DNA of 64,000 nt from Warburgia ugandensis (taxonomy: Eukaryota > Streptophyta > Magnoliopsida > Canellales > Canellaceae), in assembly GCA_035236585.1 (NCBI GenBank), contig CP141132.1:41853880-41917879 (forward strand). The letters run 5' to 3'. Of the stretch, positions 48,438 to 59,741 are shown piece by piece. How positions within the stretch are numbered: the first letter of the stretch is position 1; each line of letters starts with the position of its first letter. The translations under genes were made by a program, and so were the position numbers. Under the pieces are notes generated by a model. The model saw nothing but the letters and a program-made list of their open reading frames with translations. It ran no database searches and was not told where the DNA came from.

Positions 48438-48450
48438 CTCTATTATACCA
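48438..48450 (-). promoter_or_regulatory. E2 primer-binding-site stub, tRNA-iMet-like
   Basis: The minus strand reads TGGTATAATAGAG two bases inside the E2 LTR terminus. Against TGGTATCAGAGC the first six bases match and an A replaces the C. Only about 15 bases of internal sequence survive. Confidence 0.55.
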
Positions 48451-48452
48451 AC

Positions 48453-49650
48453 TGTCGTGACCCAATTTTTGAATCATGATTTTTCATAATTTTTTTAAAG
48501 GCAAGAAGTCTTTATTATTAGAATCACATTTATAAGATCAAACATCATTTTCATAAAATCTCGAGTGCTTTTTCTTCCATTTCACTTGCCTTTTTCAAAA
48601 AGTGGCCCATGTGTAACCACCATAAATTCTATCACAAATAATACAAATGACCTAGATAAATTAGTCACAACCATACTATGAATGTATTCATCAAGATAAA
48701 ATAAATATTTCGTCGCACTATGCATTATTACATGAGTAATCACTTGCGACTACGAAAATATCTCTAAAAGAGGCAGCATCCTAACTTTGTCTTCTTAAAT
48801 GTAGCCTAGGGTCTTGTTTTCTTATTCCTACACTTTTCTCTATAGATCTACATGATTTATTGTTGTTTGAGTATAGATCACACCCAATAGATAAACTTTG
48901 ACAACAAACTCAAAAAATACAACATCCAGCATGCACATGCTTGGAAAATGATGTTTTTCAATGCAATAAAACTCGTGACTATCTTCCTTTAGTTGTTTCA
49001 TGCTGCTCAATTACAAACGTTAACAAGTAATCATATATTGTCAATTCACATGACCAATTAATAACCTTTTGTAAGTCATCTAAATTAGGATTATCCAAAA
49101 ATCTTAAATTTATTGCACCAAAAAACATGAGATTGGCACTCCAACCAATAAATATCAAGTTTCCTATGTCACCTTGGCAAGTACATTCACCAATTGGTCA
49201 TGAGTGCTTCTCTAACAACCTTCTTATGTTCATCTTACACTAAACCATCATTTGACTCCCCAAGAACCAAAATAGAAAACTCATGGGATTGTTGTGCTCA
49301 TGACCATATCAACAAATCATATGCCCACCTATATCCCAAGGGGACCTCAACTGCATCCTTATGAGGCCTATGGCCTATATTGAAAGGGTTTCAAGAATTA
49401 ACTATAGTGGCCTCTCCCATTAGTTAAGAAATTTCCACTATCAAGAATTGGATACCATTCCCCTCTTTGGTGGTTAGATGTACTTCGCATTGCATACGTT
49501 GGATCAATTTACGAAATGAATCAAGGACATTTTGGATTCATGATACTCTAAGGTGATAACCATGCACATAGAATTATCAACACAAAATCAATCCTAAAGT
49601 TCCCATTCAAACAGGAACATGCACATGGTTCAACCCCTAAAAAACAATGA

Positions 49651-49689
<39 letters not shown>

Positions 49690-51179
49690 ATTTAATGAAT
49701 GGAAAATCTTAGCATAACATTTCAATCTCTCAATTCTCGAAGCAAGGGCTGAAAATCATACGCTACAGTTTAGGTATAAAATTGTATGAGCATGTTTACC
49801 CAATAAGGATAAGAACTTCCCACCATACATTTGTTATCCAAAACTAGGCCTAGATTATCTAGATTGTGTGCATGGCCCATGCAACGAATGAACAAGTGTA
49901 AGAAAAATGATTACTAGTGTCTCATGATCTCAATGTAACCTTGTCAATCTGAGTTTCATCTTTGCCTGTCACTTTGATATATATGTAACAAGAGCATTTA
50001 TAAAAGCAAGACTAAATTGAAAATGTACTCATCAAACCCATCATTGGCCATTTCTAAACAATGCACACAATTCATTTTTATACATTTCAAACACGTTAGT
50101 ATGATAGGTAAAGACCTTAAATATGAATGAACTTTCAACCACCAAGTTCCTATTAAAAGGTTCACTTATACACATGTGATGCTTACATGTGTAAAACATG
50201 CACTAAATTCATTGTTTGATATGTTAGATTGTATATTCATTCCAAGGTGCATGCATATTCTCAAGATGTTATTTTCTACCCATGCTTAGATGTGTCACAT
50301 GTATTTATATTTAAACATAATCGAGTATTGGAAAAATAGAGACTAGCATGACCACCTCCATTCCTAGATGGTGCGCATGTTTTAAGAACAAAAATCCAAT
50401 GGAAAAAGAAACATGATTTTTCATAGCCCAGACTCAATCATATGATGCTTAAGATAGTGCTCTAATACTAAATCTACACATTGATTACATTTTAAGGTTA
50501 CTAACATGCATCGTGTGCCTTATCCTAGGATGAAAATCACTTATGAAATGAGATAATCCATAATCCAAAACATGATCCTAAAGAAGATCCTTAGTTTCCT
50601 CAAATCTTTTGAAAACCTGGTAGCTTAGTTTTACCTACTTCTTACTTGGATCAAACATGCTTCCTCTTAAGCTTTTCCACTATTCCTTTCCTCTCATTCT
50701 CAACGCTTTAGATTGGTTTTCTAATGGTCAGATGGGGAGGCATATCCTCCCTCCTCTTCTTTCTCTCTTCCTCTAATTCTTTCTTTCTTTCTTCTTCCTT
50801 CTCTATGTCTTTTCCCTAACCTAAGACATCCAACTTAATGAGATGTCTAGGCTAGTTTCCCATTTGGAGTGGGATTCCTTCCAATTAGCTTCCATCATAA
50901 ATATTATGAGTTTCCATTTCTTAAATTTCAAATTATCCATATTCTAGTTTTATTTTATCCCATATTCACTTTCTCATATTTTAGTTATTCTCAATAATAT
51001 AATATTTATGTTCTTGTATTATTCTTATTCTCTAAAAAATTTAGATCAGCTAAAAAGATATTTTTATAAAGTTTGTTGTATCTAAACTTTTTGTTGACTT
51101 GGCTACCTACTTTGGTAGTTAGATGGGTTCCACATTTAGACAAATTTTATTCTATATTTAGAAAGTGGTGATGTTATCA
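48453..51179 (-). mobile_element. E2: E-type LTR, probably a 5' LTR
   Basis: The LTR end …GGGTCACGACA is at 48,453 (minus). The sequence matches E1 through most of 48,500-50,200. A plausible LTR start, TGATAACATCACC, is at 51,179, but E1 does not extend that far left in the window, so this end is tentative. A (TG)n run is at 49,653-49,688. The sequence is non-coding. Confidence 0.7.
49653..49688. repeat. (TG)n microsatellite, about 18 units
   Basis: An uninterrupted dinucleotide run within E2; E1 has no counterpart of this length. Confidence 0.95.
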
Positions 51180-52275
51180 ACCTAAAATCATATTTTACTC
51201 ACAACTTTGATATCCACCTTTGGATTTTAGCATGCTTATAGTCGTTAGATAGCTCTTTGTGAGCTCTATCCATTGGTAGCGGTCTCGTAGTCAAATTATT
51301 TAGTTTCTAAAATCTTACTTTTTGAGTTTTGAATAAACTCTAATTTTTATTGATTGTAAAAAAATAGCACAAATTTTCTAAATATTTCGCCCCTACCACC
51401 CTCTTAGGACTGCAAACTTTACATATTCTATAAAATTAGACATACATATTGTATTTGTACTTTCATAAATGTAGATTTCAATCATTGTTCAACAATAATT
51501 TGATTTGTATCAATTTTGAAACTTTAATTTATATAAAGATCATGATCACATATTTTTAGTTAGGCAAAATAAAATGTATTGAAGAATATAATAATACTAA
51601 CAAGAAAAATAGAGGCTACCACTTTTGTTGGATGTCAACCTTGATAAAATTACATTTTCATGAAATACATCTTTCCATGTCATGATACTTTGTATGCTAA
51701 AATACAACATATTTAGTTATATGATCCAAGAACTACATGCATCTATGACTTCTCATCATAATTATATTGCATCATATGCACAATTCACAATTTGAACTTA
51801 ACTTACATATATGGTTCACTTAAATACACTTCAAGTACACTGCTAAGAGTATATTTGGGAAAAGGATTGTTTTACGCAAACCATTTCTCAGCTATATCTT
51901 TTACTTTAAATGGTTATTTCTAGGCCACATCTTAGATAGATTATGTAACAAAAATCTTCTCTCTTAAGCAATCTCAGCCCATGTGAAGATGGTACCTAAA
52001 GATGATATTCTTGGACCATTAAAGATGGCCTATATTTGGCTAAATGGAACAAACATTATACATATTTTATAAAATTATATATAAGTGGCTTCATTGGAAC
52101 TCCTAGAAATAGTGCTATGGCAACTTGCTAGTTCACTAATAAGTGAGAGAAATGGTAGCATAGTGTGCAACACTAAACCTAGTTGTTGTAGACATGACCC
52201 TCTTTTGAATGATGCATTCTAGCTCAAGTTGATTAGACCTATCCTTCTAAATTTCTTAACCATGAATAACAAATG
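51180..52275. other. Unassigned AT-rich stretch
   Basis: No coding text, TSD or repeat family recognised. It ends at the H1 insertion site. Confidence 0.3.
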
Positions 52276-54962
52276 TGATATATATATAGAAATATTATGT
52301 ACAAACCTTTATATAATAGGTTTTAATTGTAGAAATCACATAATTATCATGAATTAGGGTCAATTCTTCAATTTTGCAAGTTTAGGGAAAAAATGGAGAA
52401 ACTACCATAATTGACTATTTTACCACAGAATGAGAAATTTCACCATGCAAGTTACATTGTGAACTCATACATACCATTAATGAAGTTGAGGAGCTCTGAA
52501 TGATCACTGGATGGCAAAGCAAAGTCAGAGCAATTAGAAATCCTAAAAGAGGAAGATAAAGCCTTACCCACTAAAAATAGGGCGTTCATATCAAAAGTAA
52601 GGTGAAAGAACTCCCCATATAAGTATTCATGCACATTAACACCTTGGAAAGCTTTTAAAGTAAGCCCTAAGCATATAGAATAGGAGTTTATAAAATAAAA
52701 CAAGTTAGAAGATCGACATCCACAGGAGTCTTATTTATTTACTTTCTCCCTCCTACTCAAGCTAAGGAAGGGACCACCTAAGGGGGACCATGAAATTTCC
52801 ATGATAAGACTGTCATTCCAAATCAATTCCAAGTGGAATACATGAAGAAATAATGTCATTAGTGAGTAAGAAAACAAGGAGAGGAAGAGAGAGAAAATTT
52901 ATAGAAAGTCTAGGGTTGACAACCATCTTACTTTTCATGCACCTAAAGGTCAAGATCCACCCATGTATATGCATATCCAAAATAGCCAATTAAGACATAT
53001 TCAAGCAAGGATGGAACAATAAGAAATTATATTGCAATGAAGAACAAAGTGGAAGTCTATTTGTGGAGAATTTTGAGGAGAGCTACCTACCTAAATTCAA
53101 GGAAATACATCCCTACAAATAAGGAAAAAGACATCCCACCTATGTGAAATACTATTGGATGGATAAAAATATGGGAAATTCTAGAGTAGATAAGGAAATC
53201 TCTAAGAAATCTTGGCCATTCACTCTAGGACAGTCCAATCCAAAGATGGAGAGTAAAGAAGTTTTAAAGGAATATCTATTTACATAAAATTACTCCAACC
53301 AAATCTCATCCATTCAATATAAGATGATGATAAATTAAGGGTCAAGGATGAAGGAATGCAAATGTTAAAAAAAAAAAACACACTAGCCACTTATACCTCA
53401 TTGAAAGTCAAACCAAGTCTTATGGTAAGAGAGATCTCCACCATTGATTACCCTCCAGTGATCCACATTTATTTCAAAATTTTAAAATCCAAATACAATC
53501 CATGTAAATCATGCCTCCTCCCCTTATCTACTTTCCAATTTCAAACCAAATCCCACCCAACCTGTACATTTTCTCCCAGTCTTCCTCCTTGCTTCCCTCT
53601 TAAGCTATCACCTATCCTATCCTAACAAAACCTTCTTCCCTACCCAACTAATCCTTTCTTTCTTATTCGAACTCATCCTCAAACTCCATTCCAAGTCATA
53701 TACTATCTTTCACTTTAATTCCACACCTCCCACTCTCTCTCCTCCCCTTCTCATCATCCAAAACATCTCAACCTTCTACCCTTTCACCCTTTAAATCCTA
53801 ACCTTCCATTCCTAGTTCTTCCACTCTTGAAACTTTATAAATATGATGTAATGGGGTTGAAAACCTATCTCTCACCTTTCCCTTGACCTTGAAAGATAAA
53901 CCTAAGAGAGATAGAGGGAGAGAGATCACCTTTTCCAAAGCTCCCATAGGATCAAACATAATCAATTGGAGAAGAGGTAAAGAAGCTCAACCATACCCAA
54001 TTTCCTTTCTTTCTTTATTTCTCCCATCTTCTTCCTCATCCACCCTTCTATCTTTTCCATTCTTCATGTACTACCCCCATCAATCTTACCTTCACCCTTA
54101 CACACCTTCCACCATAATCATACACACACCTCTTCCCTACACACTAGCCTTTTCCACTTTGCTCCACCATAGCACTTCACCCACTCCATCATCTTTCATC
54201 CATCCTTAAACTTAAAGCATACTCTTAACCCCTTTCCTTTTTAGACATCCTTCTTTCCCTATCCTCTACATTCCATCTTCAAGCATTCAATCTTTCATCT
54301 TTTCTCTTTCTTTTGGTTTTGAGAATAAAGGAAAAGGAAAAACACCTTATGCCCTTCTATGGAAGCCAAAACTAATTCAAATTACTAAAGCATGGTTGAG
54401 AAACAATTTGGGTTTGTAGCATGTTGGATTAATGAGAAATGAAAGCTTGGTTGTATATTAGTGTACTTTTGGGTTGAATGTAAGTGTATAGGCACTTGTT
54501 GAGTAACACAACAAGAAGATCGTAAAGCAGAGTTCAAGCATGAAGAAGAGAACATGTAAAGAACCTTGTTGAGTGACACAATGAAGGACTTCGATAGTGG
54601 CCACTTCGAGGAAGTTTCTTATTTACTTTCTTTTTCATTCATGTCTTTACTTTCTATTTAAACAAAGTTAGATTAATGAAAAAAATATTTCCTTTCCTAA
54701 GTTAGTTTAGTTTTTTACTTGCTTACTTGTTTCCTTAAATAGTTTTCATACTTTGCTTTATTTAGTTTCATTGAAAACCTATCTCTCATTTACTATAGTT
54801 TAGAATTCTTTCCTTTATTTAAAGTTGGCTAGGTCAAAGTAAAAGTAACTTAAGATTTTAATTAACTCCATTTATCAAAGAGTCCTCGTGGGATCGACCT
54901 CTATGTGTCAATTCTATTCTTCAATAGAACCATACACTTGCGGTAATTATTAAGACATATCA
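52276..54962 (+). repeat. H1 5' LTR (about 2.7 kb)
   Basis: Starts TGATATATATATAG and ends AAGACATATCA. It matches 56,763-59,433 throughout, for example the TTTTGCAAG-T/CC-AGGG start region and the GAGTGACACAA...GTTAGATTAATGAAAAA region. Close to its end is the A-group signature GTGGGATCGACC (54,888-54,899) and ACACTTGCGG. Proline/serine-rich open frames at 53,356-54,209 are compositional. Confidence 0.87.
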
Positions 54963-54968
54963 GGTTTT

Positions 54969-54986
54969 TGGCGTCATTGTTAGGGA
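54969..54986 (+). promoter_or_regulatory. H1 primer-binding site, tRNA-Asp type
   Basis: TGGCGTCATTGTTAGGGA. It differs from the expected TGGCGCCGTTGTCGGGGA at four positions, all C-to-T or G-to-A, and in CG contexts. It lies six bases inside the LTR. Confidence 0.85.
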
Positions 54987-56340
54987 CCTGCAATGGAGTT
55001 TAATTAGAATCTAAGTTTTCTTCATTTTACCATTAGTCGTAATCTTAGGATTGCATTTAGGATAGTTTCTTACTTTTTGTATACTTTGCTTATTTCTAAA
55101 AGACTTTGATACTTTCCTTACTTTTGCAGGAATTTGGAGGAGAATAAATATTTGGAGGAAGACCTTAGGATAGTTTCTTATATTTTTTATTTGAGTGTAT
55201 TGCAGTGACGATGTACTTGTAATTTCTTATGCTTGGTGATCCATTTAAATTTAAAATACAGGGTTGTAATAATACAGGTCAATAGTGGGCCACCCTTACC
55301 TGGAAGAGGAGGTGGTATATACATGGACCTACCCTTGTATGAGAAGACTAATTCCAGGATCCCACTATGAGACTATTCTTCCCATGTTTTCATTTCCTAA
55401 ATTAGGTTGCATTAATATAGTTGCATTGTGAATGGTAATTAAAGAGCATATAGAAGGCATTTTCTTACTTGTTGCATTCTAGGTTTTGCATTATATTTAT
55501 GTCTTTCCTTATGTATTAGGGCATATTTGCATGCTATATGGAATATATATGTTGATCAAACTGTGCAGGAATGCTTTAATGAATTAGTAACTGCACTCAC
55601 CCCAACAAGTTCAAGGGTGGATTTGATTACCATCTCTTTGCCCACCTAGGTTAAACATCACCTCATGCGCAGCCCTAGCCTCAACAATTAAATTAAAATT
55701 AATCTAGAAGACCTTAACAACTTATGAGCTCATAGGATCCTCTTAGAAGGAGTAACCTATTGCCACTTTAGTGGCCCCTACTTGATTAGCTAGGTGGTAT
55801 TTAAACGACTAGCTCTGCTGACACATTTGATGACTCATATCATCTACAGTAATTGATTGAGGAGGGTGTGTAGTGGTTGATCAAGGTAAGATCTAATTGG
55901 TAGGGAAAGTCTGAAAGAAAGAAGGAGCTACCTAAGTTAAATGTGACATAAAAGCCACTCCAAAGAAAATAAAGAAAAACCAATCTTACAACTTGTTTGA
56001 AATAGGTTTAGGATTTGTTGTGTGCCTTTATTTATTATACAACATTTAGCATTGAGGTTGCATTATCTAGTTTAGGATCCCCTAGATGAGGTAAAAAAGT
56101 AATCTTTCATTGTATATAATGAATATCTTTTGTTGTATACAAAGTGGAGTCAACTTAGGCAAGGGTTACATATTTGAGTGGATCTAATTAACCCTACCTT
56201 AAATATGGCCAACAAAAGAGGGGATAAAAAGCCACTTTCTTACTATTTTACTCCACATATTAGCATTATGTTATTATTTCATGTTGTAATCTAAAGAAAA
56301 AATATCCCAATCATATTTGGTGTTGCGGCAGGAGTGATAG
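54987..56340 (+). other. H1 untranslated leader with conserved module
   Basis: Landmarks shared with the A1 leader include a short-exon-like stretch near 55,125-55,150, GTTCAAGGGTGGATTTGATTACC (55,607-55,631 region), TTAAAATTAATCTAGAAGA, GAGCTCATAGGATCCTCTTAG and CACTTTAGTGGCC near 55,768-55,780. No ORF of note. Confidence 0.7.
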
Positions 56341-56343
56341 CAA

Positions 56344-56640
56344 TTGCTAGTAGCACCCTTCATTTGTATCCTTGAGGTTGATTATGTTGATATGTATGAG
56401 CTAGGGGAGACTCCTGATCCATCACATACACTGGATAGACTAGTAGATAAATCAACTAGCAGAGTAGATAGTCAGTTTGATCAGTTGGAAGCTTTTATTT
56501 TGACTAGCGAGTCATCAAGACAACCTCAACATGAGTAGTGTTTCTCTTATTCTAGTCCAATACATCATACTCCTTCATGGCCATTAAGCTCCACATACAC
56601 TACATATTATTCACCAACTAGGGGTAAACTATAGGTCTAA
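56344..56640 (+). pseudogene. H1 ORF remnant, matching A1 protein N-terminus
   Basis: A 64-codon open piece followed, after a stop at 56,536, by readable homologous text. A Q-x-x-Q region (VDSQFDQLEAF, SRQPQHE) and then YSSPIHHTPSWPLSST and YY correspond to DRLD...SQLLRIF, QPQYHSNTYSEHPYPTSSWP and NEYY in A1. The coiled-coil and acidic parts of A1 are absent. The function is unknown. Confidence 0.55.
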
Positions 56641-56762
56641 ATGCTTTCTACATATGCTAAATGTAGAAGAGAGAACTAACAAAAGTGGTTAGGAATTTTT
56701 TTAGATTTCTTCTTTTAGATTTTTGTAGTTTTATGCTAGGACTTGACTTGCAAAATCTAAGT

Positions 56763-59433
56763 CTATATATATATATATATATATATATAATTGCACACAT
56801 AACTCTATATTTAAAAGGTTTTAACCCCCAAAATTACTTAATTATTAATAATTAAAACTAATTCTATAATTTTGCAAGTCCAGGGTACAAATGAAAAGAA
56901 ATGCCAAAATTGATCATTTTACCCCTAAATGAGTAATTTCACCTTCCAAGCTACATTGTGGACCCACTCACGCCAATCATGAAATTAAGGAGTTCATAAT
57001 AATCATTAAATGTCAAAATCAAAGTTAGCATAGGTAGAAACTCTAAAAAGAAGATAAAGCATTTTCCATTGAAATTAGGGTGTTCATATCAAAAGTATGG
57101 TAAAAGATCTTCCCATACAAACATTCATGCCCATTTTAATCTTGGGAAGCTTCTAAAGAATCCTAAAACATATACAATGAGATTATATACAATGGGAGCT
57201 TCTAAAATAAAACAAGTTAGAAGACTAAGGCTCATAGGAAACTTATTCATTTACTTTCATTCTCCTACATAACCTAAGGAAGGGACTACCAAAGAGGAAA
57301 CACAAAATTTCCAAGGTAAGTTGGTGATTCCCACTCAATTCCAAGTGGAATACATGAAAAAATAATGTAATTAGTGGAGAAGAAGAGAGAGTTTGTGGTA
57401 AATCTATTGTTGAAAACCATCTTACTTTTCAAGCACTTAAAGGTTAAGATCTACCCATGTAGATGCATATCCAAAGCCACCAATGGAAGCATATTCAAAC
57501 AAGGATGGGCCAACAAGAGGTTAGATTGCAATGAAGACCAAAGTGGAAGTTTATTGGTGGAGAATTTTGATAGAAAGTTACCTACCTTATTTCAAGGAAA
57601 GTATATCCCTACAAATAAGGCAAAAACATCCCACCTATGTGAAATACTATTTCCTAGAGAAAAATATGGGAAAATCTAAAGTGGATAATGAAATCACTAA
57701 GAAATCTTGGTCATTCACTCTAGGGCAATCCAATCCAATGTTCAAGAGTAAAGAAAATTTAAAAGAATATCTGATAAGATTGCTCCAACCAAATCTCATC
57801 CATTCAATATACGATGATGACAAACTAAGGGCCAAGGAAGAAACATTGAAAAGTTTTTTTTTTTTTTTTAAATAGCCACTTAGCCCCTGTTGAAAGTCAA
57901 ATCAAGTCATACGGTAAGAGAGACCTCCAGCATTGATTACCATCCAATGATCCACATTTATTTCAAAATTTGACATGTAAATCATGCCTCCCCTTCTTAT
58001 CCACTTTCTAATTTCTAGCCAAATCCTACCTAACTCCTAGATTTTTTCCTTCCTCCTTCCATCCCTCCTAAGCTATCACCTTTCTTATCCTAACAAAACC
58101 TTCTTTCCTACCCATCCAATCCGCCTCTTTCTTACCTCATCTCATTCCCAAATGCCATTCCAAGTCAAATACTACCCTCCACTTGAATTTCTACATCTCA
58201 CACTCTCTCCTCCCCTTATCATCATTCAAAACATCTCAACCTTCCATCCTTCCATCCTTTAAATCCTAACCTTCCATTCCTGAGTCTTCCACTCTTGAAA
58301 TTGTAAAAATATGATGTAATGGAATTAGAAAACCTATCTCTTATGCTTCCCTTGACCTTGAAAGCTAAAACGAGGGATATCACCTTTGCTAAAGCAACCA
58401 TAAGATTAAAGACAATCCATTAGAGAAGAGATATGGAAGATCAACCATCCCCCACTTTCCTTTCTTTATTTATTTCTTTCTTTCTCTCATATTCTTCCTC
58501 ATTCAACCTTTTTCCTTTCCATTCTTCATGCACCACCACCATCGATCTTACCCTCTCCCTTACACACCTTCCACCATAACCATGCACACCCCTTCCATCC
58601 TACAAACTATTCTTTTCCACTTTACTTCAACATAGCACTCCATCCACTTCATCACCTTTCCTCCATTCTCAAACTACAAGCATACTCTTTACCACTTTAC
58701 CTAACACACAACCTTCTTTCCCTAGCCTCTCCATTCCAACTTCCATACTTCCACCTTTCCTCTTTTCTCTTTCTTTGAGTATTGGAATAAAGGAAAAGGA
58801 AGAACACCCCTTGTGCCCTTCTATGATAGTCAAGATTAATTCCAATTCCTAAAGCATGGTAGAGAAACAAATTGGGTTTGGGGCTTGTTGGGTTAATGAG
58901 AAGTGAAAGCTTGGTTGTAGATTAGTGTAATTTAGGTTGAATGTATGTGTAAGCACTTGTTGAGTGACACAACAAGAAGATTGTAAAGCGGAGTTCAAGC
59001 TTGGAAAAGTAGAATAGGTCATGTAAAGAACCCTGTTGAGTGATAACAAAGGACTCTTATAGTGGCTACTTCAAGGAAGTATATTATTTACTTTATTTTT
59101 GTTTCATGTCTTTACTTTCTATTGTAACCAAAGTTAGATTAATGAAAAAGTTGTTTTGTTTCCTAAGTTTAGTTCTTTACTTGCCTACTTGTTTCCTTAC
59201 ATATTTTCCTTACTTTGCTTTATTTACTTGCTTTCATTTAGTTTAATTGATTAGTTTAGTTTATTTAGTCTAGAATTCATTCCTTTCTTTTAAGTTGGCT
59301 AGGTTAAAGTAAAAAATAATTTAATACTTTAATTAACTCGATTCATCAAAGAGTCATTGTAGAATAAACATGTATTTGCTATTTCTATACTTCAATAAAG
59401 CTGTGCACTTGCTGTAATTATTAAGACACACCA
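56763..59433 (+). repeat. H1 3' LTR
   Basis: Aligns with the 5' LTR over its whole length. The start is an expanded (TA)n run (56,765-56,789), so the terminal TG is not visible. The end reads AAGACACACCA. The GTGGGATCGACC signature has decayed to GTAGAATAAAC at about 59,349-59,360. Confidence 0.85.
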
Positions 59434-59741
59434 AGATGATTAAAAAATGGAGAATTCGATGACCCTAGAATTGAAAAAATATGGCTTTTAATTATAAGAA
59501 GTGGATCGTTGGATTGACAATGTAAGCATGGTCTATAATCGACTAGTGAGAAGTCATAACCATCCAATCACCTTAAAGTTTGTGATATAAGATATCTAGT
59601 GCTACATAAATTAGATGGATGGGTATGGTCGACCATTGGTGGGAGCTATCATGCAAACATAGTGTCTCAAACTATGCTATTATTCCTTTAGTAGTGAAGC
59701 CAGCATATTAGACATCAATTATCATGAAGTCTAATTGGTGG
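59434..59741. other. Short unassigned stretch between H1 and A4
   Basis: About 300 bases without a family match; probably the sequence into which H1 and A4 inserted. No gene is recognised. Confidence 0.3.

Larger units (their letters stand above)
52276..59433 (+). mobile_element. H1: non-autonomous LARD-like LTR element
   Basis: Two long direct repeats (5' LTR 52,276-54,962; 3' LTR about 56,763-59,433) flank a 1.8-kb internal region. Flanks AAATG (52,271-52,275) and AGATG (59,434-59,438) are a 4/5-matching TSD. A tRNA-Asp-type PBS follows the 5' LTR. The interior has an A-type leader and a short ORF remnant but no protease, RT, RNase H or integrase. By structure it is a large retrotransposon derivative, presumably moved in trans by an A-related autonomous element not present here (inference). 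Confidence 0.87.

Noticed and set aside
53356..54209. Proline/serine-rich open frames in the H1 5' LTR
   Set aside because: Pyrimidine-rich LTR sequence. The frames are not preserved in the 3' LTR at 57,900-58,700.
57374..57875. Two overlapping open frames of 101 and 114 codons in the H1 3' LTR
   Set aside because: The aligned 5' LTR (about 52,860-53,380) breaks both frames, and no domain is recognised.
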